Below are positions 1 through 9,246 of a stretch of 64,000 nt of DNA, one piece after another (within the stretch, counting starts at the first letter, position 1; each line of letters opens with the position of its first letter). The translations under genes and the position numbers were made by a program. Location: the NCBI GenBank assembly GCA_017084465.1, contig CP070896.1, positions 496,001-560,000 of the forward strand, written 5' to 3'. The notes beneath the pieces were generated by a model. That model saw only the letters and a program-made list of their open reading frames with translations. It searched no databases and was not told the origin of the DNA. This DNA is from Lacrimispora xylanisolvens. GTDB lineage: Bacteria > Bacillota > Clostridia > Lachnospirales > Lachnospiraceae.

Positions 1-25
1 AAAATGTTTCATTTGTATGTCGAAT

Positions 26-427
26 TTAATTTTTTTTATTAAATGTATTATAATCCTTTTCAACGCCTAACATAATAAGAGGTGAAAATTGAATACCTTC
101 AGATGCTATTGTATGTGTTGCATTGAAATTTAATATAATCTGCTGTTTTCTGTAATTTATTATATAATAGCACAAGCATTCGAGCAATATATACACTAGT
201 TTATCAGAAAAATAAAATTTCCCCAAATTAAGCACTATAGGAAATCTATTTCCAGAATACTTCTTTGTTATATAACTAATTACATATATCACTTTTTGTA
301 AACTTTGGCCATCGAACTTTTCAGTTTGCATATTATAATATGCAGTTCCTTTATTAAAATGTATATGTTTAGCAATTTCATTACTCACAAATTGATTTTC
401 TTCTAATAACATCTCTAAGTTTAACAT
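26..427 (-). CDS. Hypothetical protein, probably truncated
   Basis: I do not recognise this 133-residue protein with confidence. It is mixed alpha/beta, with a hydrophobic strand-helix stretch around residues 60-100. The ORF stops in an A8 run (T8 on the plus strand). One base of slippage would let the reading frame continue leftward without a stop to the window edge, so the true protein is probably longer. The start codon at 425-427 is followed upstream by a purine-rich stretch that could act as a ribosome binding site. The segment about residues 35-115 is reminiscent of STAS-like folds, but this is a weak impression and no function is assigned. It lies left of the phage recombinase and may be phage or accessory. 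Confidence 0.5.
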   Translation of the reverse strand: MLNLEMLLEENQFVSNEIAKHIHFNKGTAYYNMQTEKFDGQSLQKVIYVISYITKKYSGNRFPIVLNLGKFYFSDKLVYILLECLCYYIINYRKQQIILNFNATHTIASEGIQFSPLIMLGVEKDYNTFNKKN

Positions 428-592
428 ATTATCCCTCCGTATATATTATAATAGCATTTATTTTTTTTAATATATAAATAGGTTTCTTGGCTTTTGCTCA
501 CAATTTTACAATATTTGACACTTTCGTGCTAAACATTCTTATATCTGATCTGAGAGATTTAATATTATAATTAATCTCTCCTCTTATTTACA

Positions 593-1631
593 TTAAGCAG
601 AACACCTCTCTCTCACACTTCTTAATGTATTCGGTGTAGATTGAGCGTAATAAATAGCCGTTACTGACGGGCTTCCATGACCCATAATCTCCTGTATTGT
701 TCCAATATCCACACCTTTGTTTTTAAGTGTCATTCCGAGCGTCTTGCGTATCTTATGGGGATACACCCTACTTTTCACCATGGCGCGCTTTCCAATAGTT
801 TTAAGTATGCTCCTGATTCCAGAAGTCGTCATCTGATCATGTGGTGCCTTACACTGAGGGAACATAAAGGGGCTATCATCATTCCGGGACTCCATATACT
901 TCCGGTAATAATACCTGGCATCATCATCTAAGAATATCGGCCGGTATTTGTCGCTCTTCTCACCCAGGATCATGATATCACCGGTATTCCAATCTATCTG
1001 ATCAAGGGTTATCTCTACCAGCTCCCCTACTCTGGCACCTGTGCTGCGTAACACTTCTATTAAAGCACGCTCTCGACAACTCTTGCATGCGTCTTTCATT
1101 TTGGTCATCTCTTCAGGCTTAAAATAGTCAATTGGCTTTTTTGATGGCTTTGAGCGGATCCGTTGCCTCGACCGGATTTTCTCCAATCAATTTTTCCTTT
1201 CGCATCCAAGTGAAGAAAGCAGAGAGGAAACGTCTTTCATTATTCACGGTTATGGCCTGATTCTTCTTGCCGCCGGCATTGATATTCCGCTTCTCATACC
1301 AGGAAAGGTAATAGCTGATATCAGATTCCTCTATCCTATCCAGCGGCTTATCAATCAAGGTGATCAGGCGTTTTACTGAACTAAGATAAGCTTGCTTAGT
1401 ATTATCTTTGATTTTCTTCTTCACAATGAAAAGCTGAACGATGTACTTATTTTTCTGGTCCGTGTCATTCTGGTACTCTACCGGAAGAGTGGTTATTTCC
1501 TCCATATTGACATTGACAAATTCTTTTATAATTGTTTGATGAAGAATATCTAAGACATCCTTAGCCAAATGCTCTGCCATGGCAACAATGATATTATTAA
1601 TTACCTGTGCTTTTATGGTTTGCCCATTCAT
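593..1631 (-). CDS. Tyrosine recombinase (XerC/D-like), split by a frameshift
   Basis: Two overlapping frames together make one site-specific recombinase of about 345 residues. The upstream part (1128-1631) carries the SAM-like core-binding domain, with the pattern of an N-terminal helical bundle ending in a linker (ENPVEATDPLKAIKK). The downstream part (593-1186) carries the catalytic domain with Arg in STGARVGEL, HKIR, GHGS and the Tyr nucleophile in the IYYA segment, so the R-H-R-H-Y set is complete. The frames join at the T6 run 1137-1142; removing one base restores a continuous protein. It lacks the zinc ribbon and arm-binding domain seen in the integrase at 28.9 kb, so it is a second, different recombinase. 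Its substrate is unknown; it may belong to an accessory element or to the phage. Confidence 0.85.
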
Positions 1632-1665
1632 AATATGTAATCTCCTTTTCTTTAAATTTCAGTTG

Positions 1666-1809
1666 CTTAAGGAGATAATTTATTTTATAATATCCTTAAG
1701 CGTGAAGCGGTAGAAGAACTTTGGTCAGGGACTCTACCGCTTGTTTATTGTTCGTAATTCGAATGTATGTTCTTTTTGAGCTATTTTTTTACCGGGGTCT
1801 ATGCCCCGG
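1666..1809. repeat. Three successive perfect inverted repeats
   Basis: The non-coding gap beside the recombinase holds three separate dyads: CTTAAGGA/TCCTTAAG (1666-1673 and 1693-1700), AAGCGGTAGA/TCTACCGCTT (1705-1714 and 1733-1742), and CCGGGG/CCCCGG (1793-1809). Only weak T-tracts follow, so these are not clear intrinsic terminators. They may be a structured RNA, recombination sites for the adjacent recombinase, or remnants. The rest of the 1632-1885 gap is AT-rich with no gene seen. Confidence 0.6.
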
Positions 1810-1885
1810 CTTATTTAATAAATGCTTTTTTTAATATGAAAACTACTAACTTAATTGTGGTGGTTTTTAAGAATTCTTAATGTAA

Positions 1886-3071
1886 TCAATCTTCTTCAGT
1901 TTCATTTACATCAGATAGATTGTTATCATCAGAGTCTGCTTCTTCAAACTCGTAATCACCCACAAACTGTGAACTATTTTTAATTGATTCTAAAAAAGGC
2001 GGTAATGTTTCATGTAAACGTGACATGGCTTCATTAACAGGTTTCATTATTTCAGTAATTCGCATTTGCATTTGCTTTAGTGGTACTGACAAATCAACTA
2101 CCTGCTCTGAAAGTCCCCTAATTGATTTAATAATTTTTTGCATATTTACTTTGAAAAGCTCGGAGTTTTTATCTAAAAAATCTTTATCCTGAGTATATTT
2201 GATTGCTTCATTTATTGTTTTCTCTAATTTATTTAAAGTTTTTAACGATTCCTTATAATCCTCATATGTAAACAATTTACTGTGAGCAACCTTATTTCGC
2301 TGTCTTCGAATGTAATCTATATCTTCCTTAATAGAGGATACACCAACTTTACTTTTAAAAAGACGTTCCCAATCACTCTTGGCACCAATACCTTGTATAA
2401 ATTTACGTAAAACATCCTCTGGAATAAGTGATAAATTGTCATGTGTTTTTAGAAATTTACTTATTTCTTCCTCATCTACAGTAGTCCAATTCTGTGTAAA
2501 TAATATAGATTGTAAATCACTATAATCGAGTGAATAAAAATATTCTTTTAAATATTGTTCTTCTTTATTTCTCTTTGTGGTACGTATATTTGATTTTGCC
2601 TTTTCGGTAATTTCTTTACGTATGGTCTTTTCATAATATTCTCTGCCGTAGTTTAAAATATATATATTAAAAAAAAGAAGCCTTCTAAACAATCTTTCGA
2701 AGCGTGAAAACCTTGAAAAAAAATCTTATTACAATAATATTCAGAAACCGCATCATATGTTAAAATAATTATATATTGTTCTTCTAATTTATTTACACTA
2801 TCAAATAATTTGGAATTAATTATTTCTAATGTTTTAGCACAATGGTTCTTAGTATTACCATTGACTTCAACATTCATATAGCGATCTCCCTGAACATTAA
2901 AGACTTCAAATGTAATATTAGTTTTCAAATTTTCAGAAAGTAATTCAAATGACACAATATTTTGAAAATAGCTTTTCTTTACTTCCCATTCATTAGGCCC
3001 TATTTCAAATATTTTATTAAGTATACTTCTAAATTCTACAGGAGTGTCTACTATGATTACATTTTAATCAT
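1886..3071 (-). CDS. HEPN (Swt1-like) domain protein, two frameshifts
   Basis: Two frames (2653-2955 and 1886-2692) plus an open stretch up to 3071 appear to be one protein of about 395 residues. The N-terminal 120 residues look alpha/beta with no family recognised. The C-terminal half is helical and contains RNKVAH, the R-x4-H signature of HEPN ribonucleases, in a setting like Swt1-type HEPN domains. The C-terminus is acidic. The lesions are in the A8 run at 2669-2676 and in the A-run near 3065, where adding one base gives an ATG at 3069-3071 in frame. HEPN proteins commonly act as RNases in toxin-antitoxin and abortive-infection systems; that role here is an inference. No antitoxin-like partner (MNT) is visible beside it. 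Confidence 0.6.
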
Positions 3072-3079
3072 GATTTTGG

Positions 3080-3096
3080 GCATTTATTGACTTATT
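3080..3096 (+). repeat. 17-nt direct repeat, left copy
   Basis: The sequence GCATTTATTGACTTATT is identical to 7880-7896. The two copies bracket the Dcm-to-Dam block. The right copy contains the -35 box of a good promoter. At this left copy the -10 region is poor and no rightward gene follows. The region 3072-3274 is otherwise AT-rich with nothing recognised. Confidence 0.6.
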
Positions 3097-3274
3097 TTGA
3101 GAATTCCTTTTTTAAAAGAAAAAAATATAGTTATTATGCATTTTCATACTTTCACTCCTTTAAAATATTGATAATTAATCATTTGTTTATTTATATAAGA
3201 ATACAACATTTTCCACTCGCTATCAATATTCAATTATCAAGGAACAATAAAATTTTTTTTTAAATATGGTTTTA

Positions 3275-4922
3275 CTAAGCAAATCTAAGTTGTGCATGGC
3301 TGTCATCAATCCTTAAATTTGGCATTCGCTCTCCGACTTTCAAATACGGTACATTAGCTTCAGTCAGTACTTTTGCTAATCCTGGACAAACGCTATTTCC
3401 GATCCTTTTTACCTGTTCTGAAATTGTTACTGCAGTCCCGTCCGAATAAGTATCAATTAAGTAGTCAATAGGGAATCCCTGTGCAAGTTTCAGTTCTTCG
3501 GGTGAAAGCATACGTAAATAAATATCTGCAATACAGTACTCGTTTCCAAGAACAGTAATTAAGGCAAATCTATCTTTTGTAACAATAGTATGTAATGGAT
3601 CACTTAAATTCTGTCCAGTTCCGCAACCATAATATTCCATGATAAACTGCGATACCCATGTACATTTTTTGAGCAACTTCTTCAGATATACCAGCTTCTT
3701 TTAATTTTTTCCACTCAATGGCCTTTATCGTAACTTGTCCAAAATGCCCAGGACTTGTGGTTATAGTATGGAGCGGAGAAGATAGTTCTTGCCCGGTACA
3801 AGTCTTATAGAACTTAGTCAAAAATGAACTTAATAGAGCATATCTGATACTTGTATCAATGGTTTGAATGGGCTCTTTTACATGCTGTCCTCGTGGTTGG
3901 CTACTGGTTTCTGAATGATATTGGATTATAAATGGAGAAGTAAAATAGTGTTTATTTCCACCGGACACAACTGTATTTAATGGATTATCTATGCTATTTA
4001 CTCTAGCTGACTGCCCTTTTCTTTCACCATAACCTATCTGAGTAATGTATGGTGTTACCATTCCAACACCATTTTTTTGAGTTATTGTAGGCATCGGATT
4101 GTCAATACTCTGTCCACGGAAATTATCACCACCATGATTAACGGTTACCAGGAAAGGTTTGAAATTGTTAAATACAAACTTTTCCATCCCTCCAGCTATC
4201 CGTTTCATTGTCTTTTCTGCTAATGGTTTTTTCCTTCCGAAAATGGATTTTCCTAAATCATTGAAATTCAATACGTTACTAACTGGGACCCATTTTTTTA
4301 GCTTATTAGTGCCGTCTTTACAATGAGTTGGCTCTGGCCAGACTATTTGTCGTCCATCACATCTGAATATTGCAAACCACCTTTTTCTTGTAGTGGGGAC
4401 TCCGTAATCGGCAGCTACCAGTTCCCGGCATTCAAATTTATATCCAAGGGCTTTCATAGAATTAATAAACTTCTTATAATCCTCTCCTTTTCGTTCCTTA
4501 ATTGGTTTATCATTTTCATCTAATGGACCCCAATCTTGAATTTCTGAAACATTCTCCATGATAATTACTTCCGGAAGATGTCCTGTAATATTTTTAACTT
4601 GAACACACAATCGGCGGACCCCATAAGGAAGTATCCTTAGACCTCTCTCAACTGGTTTTCCTCCTTTAGCTCTACTATGCTGTGTACAATCTGGACTCGC
4701 CCACATAAACCTTACAATGTCGTCATGTCTAAGCCTATTCTCGAGTGTTACTTTCATAATATCTTCTGTATAATGATAAGTCCATGGGTGATTCCGCAAA
4801 TGCATTTTTATTGCAAAAGGATCATGATTGATTGCAAAATCAACAGCACGCCCTAACGCCATTTCAATTCCAACGCTTGCTCCACCTCCACCGGCGAAGC
4901 AGTCTATTATTAAGTCTCTCAT
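3275..4922 (-). CDS. DNA (cytosine-5) methyltransferase, split by a frameshift
   Basis: This is a C5-cytosine DNA methyltransferase that transfers a methyl group from S-adenosylmethionine. Motif I is FAGGGGASVG at residue 9. The catalytic cysteine is in SPDCTQHS, a phage-type variant of PCQ. ENV follows in MENVSE, and the RKRWF motif is at about residue 180. A target-recognition region of five spaced repeats ending in T-I/V-T/V comes next. Motifs IX-X (LSPEELKLAQGFP and RIGNSV) lie in the second frame (3275-3676). The frames meet near 3650-3660, beside a GGG run, and one base restores a protein of about 545 residues. No restriction endonuclease is adjacent, so it is probably an orphan, protective or regulatory methylase. 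Confidence 0.88.
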
Positions 4923-5388
4923 TTTCCAAAAGAAGCCCGGTATACCCTTGCCCCGGCCGGAGGCTGGCTCCTTTCATTATTTTTTGTTTCCCTGTTCTCC
5001 AAATCCGTTCCAGTTCTTCCAGAGTTACATGGATCAGGAGATTGCTTATAAAACTGCAATTACCATATTCTTTGGACATGACTCCGATCATATCAACAAG
5101 ACCATTCCAATATTGATCTAAATCATTCGGATCGCTGTACTTCTTAAACAACTTCCATGCACCAGTAAGGCATTCTTCATACTGTTTATCCTGAAGAGGA
5201 ATGCCACCTGATTTAATGCGCTTTATTTCCTGCCAGACAACCAGACAGAATAGCCGACCCATTGTAGGATTATCATGTTTCTTTATCATCTGTGCTACAT
5301 GCTCCGGCTTAACCATCTGGCGATTTTTCATTAGTTTCCATGAGTCCGTATAAGCGGACCAGTATTTTCTAAGTTCATTCTCTTCCAT
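4864..5388 (-). CDS. Phage hypothetical protein
   Basis: This 174-residue, mostly helical and charged protein is not recognised. It begins four bases after the HAD gene stops and overlaps the start of the methyltransferase by 59 bases, so it is part of the leftward early operon. The last 30 residues (rich in Arg and Trp) lie in the overlap and may not be the true end if a frameshift is present. No catalytic motif is visible. Confidence 0.6.
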   Translation of the reverse strand: MEENELRKYWSAYTDSWKLMKNRQMVKPEHVAQMIKKHDNPTMGRLFCLVVWQEIKRIKSGGIPLQDKQYEECLTGAWKLFKKYSDPNDLDQYWNGLVDMIGVMSKEYGNCSFISNLLIHVTLEELERIWRTGKQKIMKGASLRPGQGYTGLLLENERLNNRLLRRWRWSKRWN

Positions 5389-5391
5389 CGT

Positions 5392-5742
5392 TTACACCGC
5401 CTTGAAAGGAATACAATACCGAGCTTTAATTTTTGCCTTATCGTCTATGTAAATATCAGCAAATATCTTTCGTGAATCATTTCCATAGAATTCCACCATT
5501 TCAGATAAATTCTCATTCACAGCATCAAATTCCAAATTAAAACCTCGACACCATGAAACAGCTTCTTCCAAACGGGTCCCACATCTGCAGGTCCAGAGAA
5601 TTAATTTATTTCCCTCTCTGCGCCTTTTAATTAAATGATTAATCAGTGCCGTGTTTGGACTACCAATTCCGGGCCAGACACTTTCACATAAGGTCCCATC
5701 AAAATCAACAGCATAAATTGTGTATTGTCTACTTTCGCTCAT
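5392..5742 (-). CDS. HAD-superfamily hydrolase
   Basis: This small cytosolic HAD-fold phosphatase of 116 residues has motif I as VDFDGTL (residues 13-19, nucleophile Asp). Motif II is within LILWTCR, and the terminal acidic motif is in IYIDDKA. There is no large cap domain, so phosphorylated small proteins, nucleic acid ends or nucleotides are possible substrates; the exact one is unknown. It overlaps the upstream 51-residue zinc-ribbon ORF and is followed at once by the 174-residue ORF. Similar HAD genes are common in clostridial phage early operons. Confidence 0.8.
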   Translation of the reverse strand: MSESRQYTIYAVDFDGTLCESVWPGIGSPNTALINHLIKRRREGNKLILWTCRCGTRLEEAVSWCRGFNLEFDAVNENLSEMVEFYGNDSRKIFADIYIDDKAKIKARYCIPFKAV

Positions 5743-5884
5743 ATCCCACCGCCTTTATGCTTCGCTCACAAGAAAAGCAACTCTCATCGCCAAATTTTCC
5801 ATCATAATGTTTGCAAGTACCGCAGGTCTTCCCCGAACGCCATGTTATTATCTTTCGCAATAGCCTATGTAAGTTATATCTCAT
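5729..5884 (-). CDS. Small zinc-ribbon protein (51 aa)
   Basis: An ATG at 5882-5884 lies behind GGAGG with about 9 bases spacing. The product has CGTC and CFSC pairs, 15 residues apart, typical of a zinc ribbon. It overlaps the HAD start by 14 bases, which suggests translational coupling. The function is unknown. Confidence 0.55.
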   Translation of the reverse strand: MRYNLHRLLRKIITWRSGKTCGTCKHYDGKFGDESCFSCERSIKAVGYERK

Positions 5885-5900
5885 TACCGATATACCTCCA

Positions 5901-6014
5901 TTAATCGCAAAAGATCAGAATAAAGAATGCCCATAAGCAATTAGGGTTCTTTGTAATACAAATTCCCACGGAAACTGCAACACCTACGCTTACCCACTTA
6001 ACCCATTTTTTCAA
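5901..6014 (-). CDS. Small membrane peptide (37 aa)
   Basis: A TTG start at 6012-6014 follows a GGGAGA ribosome site. The peptide has a basic start (MKKWVKW) and then two hydrophobic stretches, suggesting a membrane-inserted phage peptide. It overlaps nothing and sits between the SANT protein and the zinc-ribbon ORF. Function unknown. Confidence 0.45.
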   Translation of the reverse strand: MKKWVKWVSVGVAVSVGICITKNPNCLWAFFILIFCD

Positions 6015-6017
6015 ATT

Positions 6018-6950
6018 TCATTCTCCCTTCATTTCTATGTCAAAAGATACTGCTTGGAAAACTGCTGCTAATCTTGCTGTTAATTCTTTGGTCTGCCGGC
6101 GCTCGTTTTCATCCATTTGCAGATAATGTCTAATCTTTCGCTTAGGACGACCAGCTCCCCAAGGTCCAGATTCAATCATGCTCCGCACCTTATCCAGGTT
6201 CTCGGTTAAATACATCTGATAAACCCGCCCGCGAATGGCTTTTGCTGACTTACCAATAACTGTTGCCATCTGCTCATATTTCTTTCCTGCAATGATCAAT
6301 TCACCCAAAAGCGTAAATTCGTCAGCTGTCCACTTAACGGTATTATCTGCTTTTACTGGACGATCCTTGACTTTAAGATCTATAAGGCGGCGTTGTATTG
6401 CCCCCTCAGTACGTCCCATGATTTTAGATAACTCCTGTACTCCGTACTGCTGTTTCTTAACCAGTCTGATTAATTTATCATCCTCCGCAGCGGACCAAGG
6501 TATAATTTTTATCCGTCTTCGTTCTTCGCAATCATGCCGACGTTTCCCTTGTGCCCACCCAGGTTCCTCTCCCAAAGCAAAAGGTTCAAACCGGGAGAAG
6601 TCAAGAAAAGTCTGGTTCTTCTCTGCCCAAATCCAGAACTCATTTAAAAAGACTATCTTAAAAGAATTACTTCTGATCCGTTTCGTATGTATAGGAAAGC
6701 CTCTGTTCTTTACCCACGAAATCATTTTGTATCCACTACTTGATTTTCCGAGCCCCAATGCTGTCTGCAGCTGGTTCCAAGTAACATAATCTCCTGCATC
6801 AAGAAAGGCTCCTAAACCCATTCGCTGACTCTTTAAAACAACAGCGGTTTCCGTTCTGTTCAGCTTTTTTGCAATACCTTTTACTGATATGGTACCCCAC
6901 TTTTCTTCAAGGTAAGATTCATCTTCATGAGACCAATTTCTTTTCATCAT
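6018..6950 (-). CDS. SANT/Myb-like DNA-binding protein
   Basis: This 310-residue protein has repeated Trp-containing helix-turn-helix segments of the SANT/Myb type. One is at the N-terminus (WSHEDESYLEEKWG), one in the middle (PWSAAEDDKLIRLVK) and one near residue 210 (KWTADEFTLLGELI). Each is followed by a helix rich in Arg and Lys. Such proteins are frequent in Lachnospiraceae phages beside methyltransferase and replication genes. The start overlaps the stop of Dam in an ATGA arrangement, so the two are translationally coupled. It is probably a DNA-binding regulator; its target is unknown. Confidence 0.7.
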   Translation of the reverse strand: MMKRNWSHEDESYLEEKWGTISVKGIAKKLNRTETAVVLKSQRMGLGAFLDAGDYVTWNQLQTALGLGKSSSGYKMISWVKNRGFPIHTKRIRSNSFKIVFLNEFWIWAEKNQTFLDFSRFEPFALGEEPGWAQGKRRHDCEERRRIKIIPWSAAEDDKLIRLVKKQQYGVQELSKIMGRTEGAIQRRLIDLKVKDRPVKADNTVKWTADEFTLLGELIIAGKKYEQMATVIGKSAKAIRGRVYQMYLTENLDKVRSMIESGPWGAGRPKRKIRHYLQMDENERRQTKELTARLAAVFQAVSFDIEMKGE

Positions 6951-7760
6951 GGCGCCTCCTGAAAATCTGAAATGCGCATTTGCCTTGCACCCTCAAAATT
7001 CATCCACAATATTTCTCGCTTTTTACCTGAAACCTGTGAATAGCATGTTGTTTCTTCCCTGTACCACCCCTGTAAGCGGTCATTATATAATTTGCTATCG
7101 TATCCGCTTAGAAGTACTGGGCCTTTATGAGCCTGTAGTACGTCTATTAATTCATTATGCTGTTTATCGTCCATTTCATAGCGGTACTGTTTTCCATGCC
7201 TTGTACTCAACACATACGGAGGATCGGCATAAATTAATACTTTTGGATTATTAAACCGTTCTATTACCTCTGCAGCTGAGCGGTTTTCAATCTGTACTCC
7301 CCGGATCCGTTCGGCTACCTGTATTATCTTTTCTGGTAACATACACCAATCATTTGCAGCATAAGACTTTTCTCTCCCCTGTACGTCATTCTTCCAGCCT
7401 ACCTTTTCGCCAGTGGTTCGGAACCCGTGACCCATATTTAGCCTTATGTAGAAATTAACTGCCTTACCGAAGCTGTCCTCTGGTACCGTTTTAAATGCAT
7501 CTTCATAAATCTGTCTTGCGTAAGGAGTTAAATATATTTCTCTGGCCAGTCTTTCCGGGTCCTTACGAATCCACTCAAAAAAGATTTACCACATTTCCGT
7601 CCAGATCGTTCACTGTTTCAATGTTGGATCGTGGCTTATTAAATAACACGGCTCCGCTACCAAAGAATGCTTCTAAATAACTGTGATGATCTGGGAAGAA
7701 ACTTATGATCCAATCTGCGATACTCCATTTACTTCCTGGATATTTCATAACTGCTTTCAT
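6947..7760 (-). CDS. dam: DNA adenine methyltransferase (D12 class), split by a frameshift
   Basis: This is an N6-adenine DNA methyltransferase of the D12/Dam class. The first frame (7575-7760) has the N-terminal P-G-S-K segment and the SAM-binding FFGSGAV motif. The second frame runs from the lesion to 6947 and has the catalytic ADPPY motif and a typical D12 C-terminus. The T-run on the coding strand (A6 at 7577-7582 on plus) is one base too long; removing it gives about 270 residues. It is followed by the coupled SANT protein. Together with the cytosine methylase it would let the phage modify its own DNA; the recognition sequence cannot be read from the protein. Confidence 0.88.
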
Positions 7761-7879
7761 CTTTTTTGAAAGGAACCCGGCGCGCCTATTTTCCGGAAAG
7801 GTTCCGACTCCTTTCTTGATGTTGTTAAAACTGTTTAGTTTTCTGTACCTTTCTACATATTAAAAATACTGTTTTCTGC

Positions 7880-7896
7880 GCATTTATTGACTTATT
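7880..7896 (+). repeat. 17-nt direct repeat, right copy
   Basis: Identical to 3080-3096. Here it contains the TTGACT -35 element used by the rightward DUF2321 gene. Confidence 0.6.
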
Positions 7897-7915
7897 GAGT
7901 TTATTGTGAGAATAT
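7887..7915 (+). promoter_or_regulatory. Promoter for the DUF2321 gene
   Basis: TTGACT (7887-7892) and GAATAT (7910-7915) are separated by 17 bases. The start codon is 47 bases downstream, behind the ribosome site AAGGGGG. This makes the gene independent of the surrounding leftward operon. Confidence 0.6.
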
Positions 7916-7962
7916 ACACTTATAAATACAAAACATAATATACATATTTAAGGGGGTTTTTA

Positions 7963-8435
7963 ATGTCGTACTATGATACTGCTGAAATATGTCTAAATGG
8001 GCATCTAATTTCATCATCTTTTGAAGATTACCCATCAGAACAAGCTTACTGTTCAAAATGTGGTTCAAAAATTATAACAAACTGTCCAAATTGTAACGCT
8101 AAATTGCGTGGTGCTTTTAATGACCCATATTACATTAAAACAGTTGAAGTAACTGCATATTGTTATAATTGTGGCAAACCTTATCCTTGGACCAAAGCAA
8201 CCATTGAAACTGCGGAGGCAATTATACGAGAAGATGAACTATTAACCGAAGAACAAATTCAACAGTTTTGTGAATGTATTCCTGATCTCATATCAGAAAC
8301 TAAAAAAACAAACATTGCCCTAATACGTTATAAAAACTAGTTGACAAGGCAGCTTCAGTAACTGGTCCTGCACTTTATGATGTTTTAAAAGATATTGCAC
8401 CGGCTGTCATTATAAAGGCGTTATTTGGTATATAA
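7963..8435 (+). CDS. DUF2321-like zinc-ribbon protein, frameshift near the C-terminus
   Basis: The N-terminus (YYDTAEICLNGHLI) and the CSKCG, CPNC and CYNCG pairs match my memory of the DUF2321 family, a conserved protein of unknown function. The frame stops at 8340, but adding one A in the A5 run 8332-8336 extends it to 8435. The added tail is a helical, hydrophobic C-terminus (KLVDKAASVTGPALYDVLKD), which such proteins usually have. Corrected length is about 158 residues. It is the only rightward gene in the leftward early region and has its own promoter and terminator, the arrangement of a phage moron that could be expressed from the prophage. Confidence 0.7.
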
Positions 8436-8448
8436 CAATGAGTTTTTC

Positions 8449-8484
8449 AGGCAACTATTTTCCCACAATTATGGTTGCCTTTTT
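8449..8484 (+). terminator. Intrinsic terminator after the DUF2321 gene
   Basis: AGGCAAC (8449-8455) pairs with GTTGCCT (8474-8480), followed by TTTT. Confidence 0.7.
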
Positions 8485-8612
8485 ACTCACGTTTCGCAAA
8501 ATTTCAGTTTGCTTAATTAAATTTCTGCACTAAAAAACTACCAGCTTAATACTGATAGTTAGTAGTTTTCTTAACATATTTAATTCAATCGTATTGTACT
8601 CATTTAGTAGAA

Positions 8613-9152
8613 TTACTGTAAATAAATCCAATATATATGAATTGATTTTCCATCTAAATATGGTTTTATTTCAGTCAATATACCGCCACACTTTTTAATG
8701 GTTTGTATTGAGGGAACGTTATCTGCATAACACCCCAACATCACTTTATTAAGGCCAAGTGTTTTTGCATAATTAAGCCCCAGCCGAACCATTGCTGTTG
8801 CATAGCCCTTTTTTCTTTCACTTGGTCTCACTGAATAACCTATATGTCCACCATATTGCATTAAAAAATCGTTATTTAAAGTATGGCGTATATCTATCAT
8901 TCCAATAATCTTATTATCGCACTGTCTGACTGCAAAAAATGTACTTGCTACCACCCAATCTGCCCTTACTGTACTTTCTTTGCTGTTATTTGTGGTGTTA
9001 ACAAGCCATTGTTCATATTTCATTTGGTCAAATAATGCACTTCCGTTAATAACGAATTCATTATATTTGAAGAATTCATTCTTATAATCTTCTGCGGCTT
9101 CTTTATGGTATGTTTTAGGAAGTTGTAATTTAATTTGCTCCAATCGCTTCAC
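8613..9152 (-). CDS. GNAT-family N-acetyltransferase
   Basis: This 179-residue protein has the acetyl-CoA-binding motif A in GYSVRPSERKKGYATAM (around residue 110) and the following motif B Asn-Ser (NVPSIQTIKKCG). It resembles the predicted acetyltransferases of COG3981. The substrate is unknown; it could be an amine, a protein N-terminus or a small antimicrobial compound. It lies at the left of the zinc-ribbon and PP-loop genes, with a 94-base gap upstream that could hold its own promoter. It may be cargo rather than part of phage replication. Confidence 0.8.
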   Translation of the reverse strand: MKRLEQIKLQLPKTYHKEAAEDYKNEFFKYNEFVINGSALFDQMKYEQWLVNTTNNSKESTVRADWVVASTFFAVRQCDNKIIGMIDIRHTLNNDFLMQYGGHIGYSVRPSERKKGYATAMVRLGLNYAKTLGLNKVMLGCYADNVPSIQTIKKCGGILTEIKPYLDGKSIHIYWIYLQ

Positions 9153-9246
9153 CCTCCTATTATATAAATAATCTTCATGAATAGAATACCACTACCCTTA
9201 CTAACTATCAATATTAAGTTTTCAATGTACGTTAATTCATTAAATA

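Noticed and set aside
1128..1186. Programmed ribosomal frameshift in the recombinase
   Set aside because: The A6G sequence resembles a slippery site, but the needed shift is +1 (or -2), not -1. The same kind of lesion occurs in argS, ilvE and nrdD, so error is the simpler explanation.
1886..2955. Two separate small genes in place of one HEPN gene
   Set aside because: Both frames continue each other across the A8 run, and the same one-base pattern recurs in many genes.
6235..6789. Long plus-strand ORF of 184 residues opposite the SANT protein
   Set aside because: It is in the shadow of a gene with clear domains, has no ribosome site and shows no domain of its own.
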